From assembly GCF_004136575.1 (NCBI RefSeq), contig NZ_NOIQ01000005.1, forward strand, positions 55,811 through 119,810: a DNA stretch of 64,000 bases. The letters run 5' to 3'. The translations under genes were made by a program, and so were the position numbers. Shown here piece after piece: positions 43,381 through 50,950 of the stretch; the first letter of the stretch is position 1, and each line of letters opens with the position of its first letter. Below the pieces are notes generated by a model. The model ran no database searches. It had not been told where the DNA came from and saw nothing but the letters and a program-made list of their open reading frames with translations. This DNA is from Rothia koreensis. GTDB taxonomy: Bacteria; Actinomycetota; Actinomycetes; Actinomycetales; Micrococcaceae.

Positions 43381-43678
43381 CCGAGGCGGCAGTTTTGTGC
43401 GGTGCCGGCGCCGAGGTGGCAGTTTCGTGCGGTACCGGCGCCGAGGTGGCAATCCTGTGCGGTGCCGACGCCGAGGTGGCAGTTTCGTGCGGTATCGGCG
43501 CCGAGGTGGCAATCCTGTGCGGTATCGGCGCCGAGGTGGCAGCTTTGTGCAGTTTTTGGGGCCAAAACCGCACAAAGTTGCCACCTCGGGCGAAGAACCG
43601 CACACAGTTGCCACCTCGGGCGAAGAACCGCACACAGCTGCCACTTCGCGCGAGCAACCGCACGAAACTGCCACGTCG
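43381..43678. repeat. Palindromic repeat array B (30-bp period, 6 direct + 4 inverted units)
   Basis: Six head-to-tail 30-bp units begin at 43381, 43411, 43441, 43471, 43501 and 43531; each starts CCGAGGTGGCA (first unit CCGAGGCGGCA) and continues to GTGCGGT. Four inverted 30-bp units begin at 43568, 43598, 43628 and 43658; each starts CCGCAC and reaches TGCCACCTCG or a close variant. The centre is TTTTGGGGCCAAAA (43554-43567). The innermost direct and inverted units can pair over about 28 bases. Six or so bases in the middle of each unit vary (AGTTTC, AATCCT, AGCTTT). Lies between convergent genes. Not coding. Confidence 0.95.
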
Positions 43679-43735
43679 TCGTACTCCCCGGACGACGACG
43701 CCCCGGACGACGCCCCGGAGGACGACGCCGCCCCC
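43679..43735. repeat. Short CCCCGGACGACG tandem repeats
   Basis: Directly after array B, CCCCGGACGACG occurs twice and CCCCGGAGGACGACG once in under 50 bases, ending at the stop of the MFS gene. No gene or terminator is evident. Confidence 0.6.
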
Positions 43736-44941
43736 TCAGCTCGACGAGAACCGGCGGAGGTTGAACAGACCCGCCAGGGCGGCGAGGCCCAGGACCGAGA
43801 ACGAGAGCAGACCCGTGGCCGCCAGCCCGACGACGGGAATCAGCAACCCGGCCGCGACGGAGGGGATCGAGATGGACAGGTATGCGACGACGAAATAGCT
43901 CGTGGTGACCTCGGTTCGGTGTTCGGAAGCGGTCGCGGCGGTCACGACTCGCAACCCGGTCATGAACAGCAGGCCCTGGCCCGCCCCGTTCAGGATCGCC
44001 GCGACAACAAGCATCGGCAGGGATTCGAAGCGCAGCGTCAGGATACCGAGCAGCATCCCGCAGGCCAGGGACAGTGAACCACAGAGAATGAGCCAACGAT
44101 CGGAGAGGCTCTTCAACGCAACCTGCGCCGCGGCCGAAGCCAGGAAGACGGCGCCGATGATCAGGCCCAACGCCGCCGGGGCAGTCACGGAGAGCATCTG
44201 GGAGAGCACGTTGGGCACAACCGACGAGTAAATGCCCATCGTGGCGAATCCGACCACGGCGCCCAGCGATGCCGGGCCGAAAACGTGACGGGTCTCGGCC
44301 GGAACGCCGGGCATCTGGAGGCGGAAGGCGCCGCGTCGTCGTTCGATCGGATCCCGCATGGGAAGCAGAGCCAGACCGGCAAGGACCAGCATCACCATGT
44401 GCAGCACGTACGGTGCGCGCAGTGACCAGCCATCCGGAAACGCAACCAGCGCGACCTGCGATGCGACGCCGGCCAGCACGATGCCCAACCCCAGGCCACC
44501 GATGTTGGCGGCCGTTGCCACCGCCCCACCGAGTCGTTCGCGGCCCACGGGGGCGTTCTCCATGACGCTGACGGTTCCGGTGGAGGTCAGCAGTCCGGCG
44601 GCAAACCCGGAGAGCACCCTGCCCACGAACAGCAACCATTCCTGGGTTCCTATGCAGAACAGCACCGCGGATGCGATCGAGAGGATCACACCGGCCAACA
44701 GAACGGGTCGCCGGCCGAGCATTTCCGAGAGCCTGCCGAAGAGAATCAGGCCGAGGATCACGCCGCCCGCGTAGATCGCGAACAGTTCGGTCGTGACCGT
44801 GCCGCGGAATCCGAATTCGGACTGGTACTGCGGATACAAGGGGGTCGGAAGGGTCGTGCCCAGCATGACCGTGGTGAAGACATAGGCGGCCGCGGCCAGG
44901 GACGCCACGGTCGCGGCCTTCGGTCTTGCGCGTGTGCTCAT
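43736..44941 (-). CDS. MFS transporter (drug/metabolite exporter type)
   Basis: 401 residues from ATG 44941; the open frame extends upstream into a hydrophilic Arg-rich tail without a ribosome site. Twelve membrane segments. Motif A of the MFS is in LFGRLSEMLGRRPVLLAGVI, and FVGRVLSGFAAGLLTSTGTV resembles the motif C side of the proton antiporters. Substrate unknown. It stands alone, converging on the LysR gene over array B and tail to head with the zinc dehydrogenase gene, whose stop is 53 bases away. Confidence 0.85.
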   Translation of the reverse strand: MSTRARPKAATVASLAAAAYVFTTVMLGTTLPTPLYPQYQSEFGFRGTVTTELFAIYAGGVILGLILFGRLSEMLGRRPVLLAGVILSIASAVLFCIGTQEWLLFVGRVLSGFAAGLLTSTGTVSVMENAPVGRERLGGAVATAANIGGLGLGIVLAGVASQVALVAFPDGWSLRAPYVLHMVMLVLAGLALLPMRDPIERRRGAFRLQMPGVPAETRHVFGPASLGAVVGFATMGIYSSVVPNVLSQMLSVTAPAALGLIIGAVFLASAAAQVALKSLSDRWLILCGSLSLACGMLLGILTLRFESLPMLVVAAILNGAGQGLLFMTGLRVVTAATASEHRTEVTTSYFVVAYLSISIPSVAAGLLIPVVGLAATGLLSFSVLGLAALAGLFNLRRFSSS

Positions 44942-44994
44942 GGCTCCATTGTGGTCCGCCCGCGACCGATCTCGACCCCTCGCTTCACCACGTC

Positions 44995-46125
44995 TCACAT
45001 GACGACAATCGCGCGTCCGGTGATCTCGCCCCGATCGAGGGCCTGATAGGCCTCATCAACTTGCTCCAGGGAGTAGCGCCTGGTCACCGCCTCTTTGAGC
45101 CGGTATCCCCCGTCAGCGGCGAGCTGGGCGACGGCGGGAAGATCCACCCTGGTCACGGCACCAAAGGACCCGGTCACGGTCTGGCCCCGCCGCACCAGCG
45201 GACTGATCTCGACCTCCCCGTAGACCCCGCCCGGGGCAATACCGATGGCGATCATCCTGCCTCCTTCGCGCAGGAGGGATGCCGCCTGCGTGAAAGTCTC
45301 GGGCCGGCCCAAGGCCTCGAAGGCCACGTGGACCCCCTTGCCATCAGTCATCTCCCGGACCGCCTCCCGGGGATCCGTGGTGGTCGAATTGACGACCTCG
45401 TCCGCGCCGAGACGGCGGGCAGCTTCGAGCTTCTCGTCGGCGACGTCGATCGCGATGACCTTGGAAGCACCCTGGTGTTTCGCGACCTGGATCAGACTGG
45501 TTCCGACGCCGCCGACGGCCACCACCGCGACCGTCTCACCGTCCACCAGACCGGATTTCCGCACGGCCCCATAGGCCGTGAACGCGGCGCACCCGAGGAT
45601 TGCGCCCTCTTCGGCCGGGACGTTCTGGGGGCGCGGGGTCAGGGCGGAGATCGGAACGACCGAGTATTCGGCCATTCCGGCCATCGAATACATGGACAGA
45701 CGCCGGCCGTCGGCCGTGGCCAAACGAGAGGTCCCATCGAACAGGTTCCCTTTGAGCCGGTTTTCTCCGAAGAACTTCTCGCACAGGTCGTCCCTTCCCC
45801 GGAGGCACTGTTCGCACTCCGTGCAGGGCATGATGAACGCGCCGATCACGGGAGTCCCCACCTCGATGCCACCGGCGTCCTCGGTGCCTTCACCGATCGC
45901 GACGACGTCGCCGCTGATCTCATGGCCGATGACGCCCGGAGCCGGAAAGGCGACTTCGCCCTTCAGCACGTGGAGGTCCGTGTGGCACACCCCGCAGGAC
46001 GTGATGCGTACGAGCGCTTCATCTCGCGAAGGAACCGGGACGGGGACGTCCTCGGTCGTGAGTCGGGGTGAATCCCCTTGCCAGATGGCGGCGCGCATGG
46101 TTTCCGGAATGGTGATGCAGGTCAT
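44995..46125 (-). CDS. Zinc-dependent alcohol dehydrogenase
   Basis: 376 residues from ATG 46125. Catalytic zinc ligands are in SCGVCHTDLH and GVIGHEISGD; the structural zinc site is PCTECEQCLRGRDDLC; the cofactor motif is VAVGGVGTSLIQVAKHQGA. The enzyme oxidises a primary or secondary alcohol, or reduces the aldehyde, with NAD(P). It follows the IolT-like porter gene but a long hairpin terminator separates them, so it may be transcribed alone. Substrate unknown. Confidence 0.9.
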   Translation of the reverse strand: MTCITIPETMRAAIWQGDSPRLTTEDVPVPVPSRDEALVRITSCGVCHTDLHVLKGEVAFPAPGVIGHEISGDVVAIGEGTEDAGGIEVGTPVIGAFIMPCTECEQCLRGRDDLCEKFFGENRLKGNLFDGTSRLATADGRRLSMYSMAGMAEYSVVPISALTPRPQNVPAEEGAILGCAAFTAYGAVRKSGLVDGETVAVVAVGGVGTSLIQVAKHQGASKVIAIDVADEKLEAARRLGADEVVNSTTTDPREAVREMTDGKGVHVAFEALGRPETFTQAASLLREGGRMIAIGIAPGGVYGEVEISPLVRRGQTVTGSFGAVTRVDLPAVAQLAADGGYRLKEAVTRRYSLEQVDEAYQALDRGEITGRAIVVM

Positions 46126-46177
46126 GTACTGATACTCCGTCCGTCGTCTCGGTATTGCAAGAATGACGCCGACACAC

Positions 46178-46230
46178 GACACGGCGGCCCTCCCCTGCCC
46201 GGATGACCGGGTGGGGAGGGCCGCCGTGTC
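46178..46230 (-). terminator. Strong hairpin after IolT-like porter gene
   Basis: Two perfect 18-bp arms (46178-46195 and 46213-46230; left arm GACACGGCGGCCCTCCCC) enclose a 17-base loop that itself holds a CCCGG/CCGGG stem. It begins 19 bases after the porter stop. No U-tract follows, which is common in high-GC actinobacteria. Confidence 0.8.
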
Positions 46231-46248
46231 AGTGCATCGGAGGGACTA

Positions 46249-47694
46249 CTACTTCTTGCGTCCCACCGCGAAGATGGCGCCTGTCGTGACGTCCTCCTCG
46301 ACGGATTCGAGGGTCCGGCCGCGGGTTTCGGGCAGGAACTTGAACATCACCAGGATCGCGATCGCGTTGATGACGGCGAAGCCGAAGAACGACCCCGTCA
46401 GGCCGACTGCTTCGAGGGCGACCGGGAAGAAGTAGCTCACGAGGGCGTTGGCGATCCACATGCAGAACACGGAGAACCCCATGCCCACCGCGCGCATGTG
46501 CAGCGGGAAGATCTCGGAGAGCAGAACCCAGGTCGCGACGTTCAGGAAGGTCTGCATGGACCCCACGAAACACACCACCAGAATCAGGATGATGTACGGG
46601 CGGGCGGCAGAGTCGGCAGGAACCGCAAAGGATGCGATGCCGATCAGCACGTGGAACAGGGTCACGAGCGTGTACCCCGTGATGACGGTGGTGCGGCGGT
46701 TGATCTTCTCCATCATCCACAGGGCGATGAATGCACCGATCACCGCGATGACACCGGGAGCGATGTTGGCGACGAGCGCAGCGTTGAGCGCGAATCCGGA
46801 CTGCTCGAGAACGATCGACCCGTAGTACATGATCGAGTTGATGCCGGTGAGCTGCTGGAAGACCGCGAGCGCAATACCGACGAGCAGGATGCGCAACAAC
46901 CACTTGTTCTTGAGGACCGACTTGAGCCCGGTCTCGTTCTCCTTCTTCTCGAGCTCGTTGACCTGCTGGACGTCCTCGATCTCGGCAATGGCCCGCTCCT
47001 CGGAGCGGATCGTCTTCAGGACGGCCAGGGCTTCATCGTGGCGACCCTGATTGATCAACCAACGGGGCGACTCGGGCATGCGGAGCATCCCGAAGAACAG
47101 ACAAATGGCCGGGAGCGCACAGATCGCGAGCATGATGCGCCAGATGTGGTCCATGTGGCCGAGCGTGTTGCCCAGAATTGCGTTGACCACGAAGGCCGCG
47201 AGCTGACCCACGACGATCATCATTTCGTTGCGCCCGGAGAGCGAACCGCGGATCTCGTACGGGGCGAGCTCCGCGAGGAACACGGGGACCACGGTCGATG
47301 CGCCGCCCACGGCCATGCCGAGGAGGAAGCGACCGATGAGCAGGACGACGATCTCCGGTGCGAACACGCACACGGCCGTTCCGAGGAAGAACAGGACGGC
47401 GAGCATGATGATCGTCTTGCGACGACCCCAGGCGTCCGAGAGCTTGCCGATGCTCACCGCACCAATGGCCGCGCCCACGAGCAAAGAGCTCGTGACGAGG
47501 CCCTGGGTGTCGGCTTTGAGCCCGAGCTCCGCCGACATCGGCTCGAGAGCTCCGTTGATGACGCCGGTGTCGTAGCCGAACAGCAAGCCGCCGAAGGTCG
47601 CGACAAGGGCGACCAGACCCAAGCGCCGTTTGTGCACGCCTTCGGTCAGGGGCGGAAGCGGTCTGGAGGGTTTCTCCGTTGCAGGGCCACTCAT
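46249..47694 (-). CDS. iolT: IolT-like inositol/sugar-porter MFS transporter
   Basis: 481 residues with twelve membrane segments. Sugar-porter signatures: GGLLFGYDTGVINGALEPMS, GKLSDAWGRRKT, VFLAELAPYEIRGSLSGRNE, MPESPRWLINQGRHDEALAV, FQQLTGINSIMYYGSIVLEQ and PETRGRTLESVEED. These agree closely with Corynebacterium IolT1/IolT2, proton-coupled myo-inositol transporters. It follows iolH by 56 bases on the same strand, so the two are probably co-transcribed from the operator promoter upstream of iolH. The porter at 58.4 kb is a close paralogue. Confidence 0.88.
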   Translation of the reverse strand: MSGPATEKPSRPLPPLTEGVHKRRLGLVALVATFGGLLFGYDTGVINGALEPMSAELGLKADTQGLVTSSLLVGAAIGAVSIGKLSDAWGRRKTIIMLAVLFFLGTAVCVFAPEIVVLLIGRFLLGMAVGGASTVVPVFLAELAPYEIRGSLSGRNEMMIVVGQLAAFVVNAILGNTLGHMDHIWRIMLAICALPAICLFFGMLRMPESPRWLINQGRHDEALAVLKTIRSEERAIAEIEDVQQVNELEKKENETGLKSVLKNKWLLRILLVGIALAVFQQLTGINSIMYYGSIVLEQSGFALNAALVANIAPGVIAVIGAFIALWMMEKINRRTTVITGYTLVTLFHVLIGIASFAVPADSAARPYIILILVVCFVGSMQTFLNVATWVLLSEIFPLHMRAVGMGFSVFCMWIANALVSYFFPVALEAVGLTGSFFGFAVINAIAILVMFKFLPETRGRTLESVEEDVTTGAIFAVGRKK

Positions 47695-47750
47695 GATGAC
47701 TCCTTCGATAGCGCCCGAGGGGCTTCCTCGCCCCTCGGAGCGGTTGTTGA

Positions 47751-48650
47751 TTATTGGTGATTGGTGGGCATGTTGCCCTGGCGAGCCGCATCAACCATGT
47801 CCGTCATGGTGTCCAGTTGATAGCGGGAGACTGCGGAGGCGTCCTCGTTCTCTGCGAAGACGCTCGAGACCAAGACCGTGTCCTCGGAGTCGAGGAATCC
47901 GATCTCGTTGAGGCCACCGAAGAATTCCTGCCAGTCGACGTCGCCGTCGCCGATCTTGAGGTGCTGGTGGACTCGGGCGGGGCTTCCGGGAGGGTTGGTG
48001 ATGTAACGCAAGCCGTTGGACCGGTGGTGGTCCATGGAGTCCGCCACGTGGGCGACCCTGATGCGGTCCCCAGCAGCGCGCATGATCTCCAGGGGTTCGT
48101 CCTCCATGTGGAAGGTGTGGCAGGCGACGTAGACCATGCCCAGGTTCTTGGAATTGGCCCCGCGGATCACCCTCCAGGCGTCGAGGCCGCGCTCGACGAA
48201 GTCATCGGGGTGGGGGTCGATAGCCACGTGCAGGCCCTCGCGCTCGATGATGGGGAGCAGCTCCTCCATCGACCGGTAGAAAGCGCGTTCGGATTCCTCG
48301 GCGAGTTCGGGGCGCCCCTGGAATTCGGTGTTGAGCTGCTGGACGCCCAGGTCGACGGCGATCCGGATGATCCGCTTCCAGTTCCGAACGGCGGCCTCGC
48401 GGGCGTCGGGGTCCGGGGAGGACCAACGCATCACGGGCAGGATCGAGGCGATTTCGACGCCGGCGTCCTTGCAGGCCGCACCCAACCGAGCGACGAGGTC
48501 GTCGTCGGCCTTGGGGTGGTTGAAGAACGGAATGAAGTCGGGGTGCGGGGTCATTTGCAGGTAGTCGTACCCGAGGTCTTTGACCAAGCGGGGGAACTCG
48601 AGCAGGGAATGCGTTGCATGGAAGGGGGTGGGATCGAGGGCGATCTTCAC
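47751..48650 (-). CDS. iolH: IolH-type TIM-barrel isomerase/epimerase
   Basis: 299 residues. It aligns by eye with Bacillus IolH throughout: MKIALDPTPFHATHSLLEFP, YDYLQMTPHPDFIPFFNHPK, REAAVRNWKRIIRIAVDLGV, MEELLPIIEREGLHVAIDPH, ADSMDHHRSNGLRYITNPPG and VHQHLKIGDGDVDW. It belongs to the xylose-isomerase-like TIM barrels with metal ligands among these Glu, Asp and His residues. The exact reaction of IolH in inositol catabolism is unsettled. It is the first gene of the iolH-iolT unit with an operator-containing promoter about 130 bases upstream. Confidence 0.9.
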   Translation of the reverse strand: MKIALDPTPFHATHSLLEFPRLVKDLGYDYLQMTPHPDFIPFFNHPKADDDLVARLGAACKDAGVEIASILPVMRWSSPDPDAREAAVRNWKRIIRIAVDLGVQQLNTEFQGRPELAEESERAFYRSMEELLPIIEREGLHVAIDPHPDDFVERGLDAWRVIRGANSKNLGMVYVACHTFHMEDEPLEIMRAAGDRIRVAHVADSMDHHRSNGLRYITNPPGSPARVHQHLKIGDGDVDWQEFFGGLNEIGFLDSEDTVLVSSVFAENEDASAVSRYQLDTMTDMVDAARQGNMPTNHQ

Positions 48651-48782
48651 GTGTTCTCCTCATCGAGTGTCGTCGGGGCGACCGGTCATGCGTGTGATTT
48701 GGGTCGCAATGCAAAAGTGATCCGAAAATGGGGCTTGCCGCGGCGGCGCGAACAAGCCCCGGTTTTCGGGGTGACCCTTATT

Positions 48783-48816
48783 TGTCCTATCATATGCACA
48801 ATTTGGGTCAGTTCAA
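48783..48816 (-). promoter_or_regulatory. iolH promoter with TGTCCTATCA operator
   Basis: On the minus strand TTGAAC (48816-48811) and TATGAT (48794-48789) are 16 bases apart. The operator core TGTCCTATCA (plus strand, 48783-48792) overlaps the -10 box, where a repressor would block transcription. The leader to iolH would be about 130 bases. Confidence 0.65.
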
Positions 48817-48861
48817 GGTTTTCAGCAAAGAAATCGAGTCAGCTGGGGACAGGGACCGGGA

Positions 48862-49839
48862 TCAACGGTAAAGATCCGGCTTCGGCTTGAGTTCCACGTC
48901 CACCGACGTCCCCGGCTCAGCGATCGCTTCGAGGCCCGCTTCGCAGCAGGCTGCGGCCGCGTAACCGTCCCAGGCGTCGGGTCCGGCGATCTCTCCGGCC
49001 AGACATCCGTCAATCCATTCCTGGATCTCGGTGTCGTAAGCGTCCACGAACCTTTCTTCGAAGCCGGGGGTCACCTGGTCGACGCCTTCCTCCAGGTGGT
49101 TCCTCTCGAACACGGCCCGGGTGGTCACGGCGTACCCGTATTCGGCGGTCACGTGGGTATTGACGGACACGCGGATCCCGGATTCGGTCTCCATGAGAAT
49201 CTGTGCGGGATCCACGAGCCCCTCTTTCGCACGGGAGGAGTTCTTGCACGCCCGAACTTCTACCGAGGTGACTTCCTCGCCCGTCAGATAGCGGACGATG
49301 TCGAACTCGTGGACCACGGTGTCATCGATCAGGTTCCGCCCGGTGTATGCGTCCGGGACCTCCGGGTTGATGTGCTCACAGTCCAGGGCGAGCAGCTCGC
49401 CGTGTTCGCCCGAACGAACGGCCGAGCGAATCGTGCGGTAGCCCTGGTCGAATCGCCGCATGAAACCGACCTGGATCAGCCGCTTGCCGATCGTTTCCTC
49501 GGCCTCGACCACGCGCCACGCCGACTCGGAGTCGGGGGTCAGCGGCTTCTCGCAGAACACGGGGAAGCCCTTGGTCAGCGCGGGAAGAAGAACCTGCTCG
49601 TGCAGGAACCCGGGGGTCGCGACCATCACGGCGTCGACCTCCCCCGAATCGAGGGCCTCGGTGAAGTCCGTGAAGACCTTCGCCCCCTCGATCCCCTCGA
49701 TGGCCGCCTGGGCCTTGGGCTCGTCGATATCGACGACGGCGGCGACGCGCACGTTCTTCATACGGTTCTGGAGGCGCACAATGTGGTCGGAGCCCATTCG
49801 GCCCGCCCCGACGACTCCGACGCGCAGGATTTCGTTCAT
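48862..49839 (-). CDS. iolG: Inositol 2-dehydrogenase
   Basis: 325 residues from ATG 49839, preceded by AAAGGA; the open frame starts six codons earlier. NAD motif VGVVGAGRMGSDHIV, family signature VFCEKPLTP near residue 90, the inositol-type VGFMRRFDQGYR, and VHEFDIVRYLTG with the catalytic His/Asp. IolG oxidises myo-inositol to scyllo-inosose with NAD, the first catabolic step. It follows iolE by 42 bases and ends the iolC-to-iolG operon. Of the four members of this family in the window this is the best IolG candidate. Confidence 0.92.
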   Translation of the reverse strand: MNEILRVGVVGAGRMGSDHIVRLQNRMKNVRVAAVVDIDEPKAQAAIEGIEGAKVFTDFTEALDSGEVDAVMVATPGFLHEQVLLPALTKGFPVFCEKPLTPDSESAWRVVEAEETIGKRLIQVGFMRRFDQGYRTIRSAVRSGEHGELLALDCEHINPEVPDAYTGRNLIDDTVVHEFDIVRYLTGEEVTSVEVRACKNSSRAKEGLVDPAQILMETESGIRVSVNTHVTAEYGYAVTTRAVFERNHLEEGVDQVTPGFEERFVDAYDTEIQEWIDGCLAGEIAGPDAWDGYAAAACCEAGLEAIAEPGTSVDVELKPKPDLYR

Positions 49840-49881
49840 GGTGGCTGTTCCTTTCAAAGATTTCGGATCCGTGGACCCGTC

Positions 49882-50808
49882 TCAGGCGACCACGGTGCGT
49901 GCGCCGCAGCTCAGGAGGTACTTGCAGGTGCGCGATGCGATCGGGAGAGGATCGTCGAAGCTGGCCACGGGGTACATGTCCTGTTCGACGATGCCGTACA
50001 GGGGACGGTCCAACTTCTCCGCGGCCTCGATGACTTCGCGCAGATCGGGAAGACCGTTCGGGGGCTCGCACATGACTCCGGCTGCCGTCGCGTCCTTGAA
50101 GGTCATGTCCTCGGCCCGAACCTTGGCCAAGGTATCCGGATGAACCTGCTTCAGGTGGAGGTATCCGATGCGCTCGGGGTACTTCTCGATCAGTTCGACC
50201 GACGACGCCCCGCCGTATTCCGCGTGGCCGGTGTCCAGGCAGAGGGTCACGAGCTTCGGGTCCGTCATGGCCAGGAATTTCTCGATCTGGTCCATGGTCT
50301 CCACGTGCGAATCCGCGTGGGAATGGAATTGCTGGAAGAGGCCGAACTCGCTCTGGAGACGCTGCCCGAGCTTGTCGTGCCCGGCGGCCAGGTCCTCCCA
50401 TTGCTGGTCGGTGAGTGTTCGGTCCTCGAGGGCGCGGCCCGTCTTGTCGTCCCGCCACAGGGCAGGGATGACGACCACGTGGTGAGCCCCCATGGCCGCG
50501 GTCAGCTCGGCGACTTGGCGTGCCGGCTCCCACGCGGCGTCCCACTGGTCCGCGCCACGGTGGAAAGCGGTGAAGACCGTGCCGGCGCTGATGCTCAGAT
50601 CGCGTTCCTTGAGCTCCTTGGCCAGCGTTTCCGGTTCCGCGGGGAGATACCCGTACGGTCCGAGCTCGATCCACTTGTAACCGGACTCGGCCACCTCATC
50701 GAGGAAACGTTGCCACGGGGTCTGCTGCTCGTCATCGGGGAACCAGACGCCCCATGAGTCGGGGGCTGTTCCGATGATGAGATTGTTCTCGAGGGTGGGA
50801 GCGGTCAT
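49882..50808 (-). CDS. iolE: Myo-inosose-2 dehydratase
   Basis: 308 residues from ATG 50808. IolE dehydrates scyllo-inosose to 3D-trihydroxycyclohexane-1,2-dione in a metal-dependent TIM barrel. The family start IIGTAPDSWGVWFPDDEQQT is present, as are WIELGPYGYLPAEP, FHSHADSHVET, VTLCLDTGHAEYGG and IGYLHLKQVHPD with the metal ligands. There is 142 bases of non-coding DNA between the iolA stop and this gene, holding a hairpin. Confidence 0.95.
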   Translation of the reverse strand: MTAPTLENNLIIGTAPDSWGVWFPDDEQQTPWQRFLDEVAESGYKWIELGPYGYLPAEPETLAKELKERDLSISAGTVFTAFHRGADQWDAAWEPARQVAELTAAMGAHHVVVIPALWRDDKTGRALEDRTLTDQQWEDLAAGHDKLGQRLQSEFGLFQQFHSHADSHVETMDQIEKFLAMTDPKLVTLCLDTGHAEYGGASSVELIEKYPERIGYLHLKQVHPDTLAKVRAEDMTFKDATAAGVMCEPPNGLPDLREVIEAAEKLDRPLYGIVEQDMYPVASFDDPLPIASRTCKYLLSCGARTVVA

Positions 50809-50854
50809 CGTTGACACTCGCTTTCGACGTTGAAAGTGCGGGAAGAGGGGCGCC

Positions 50855-50891
50855 CGGGCACCTCGCGACCCGAAAGGCCGCGAGGTGCCCG
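50855..50891 (-). terminator. Intra-operon hairpin between iolA and iolE
   Basis: Perfect 13-bp arms CGGGCACCTCGCG (50855-50867) and CGCGAGGTGCCCG (50879-50891) with an 11-base loop, but no U-tract. It may reduce transcription into iolE-iolG or protect the upstream message. Confidence 0.6.
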
Positions 50892-50950
50892 AGCGTTGGT
50901 GACGCGGGGGCCAGGACCACCGGACGGTGTCCCTGAGCCCACGACGAGGA

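Noticed and set aside
42431..43663. 410-residue minus-strand ORF opposite the LysR gene
   Set aside because: It runs through array B and then antisense to the clear LysR gene, with tandem peptides caused by the repeats and no family motif.
43381..43678. CRISPR array
   Set aside because: Units follow each other with fixed 30-base period and no unique spacers of normal length, the second half is inverted, and no cas gene is present.
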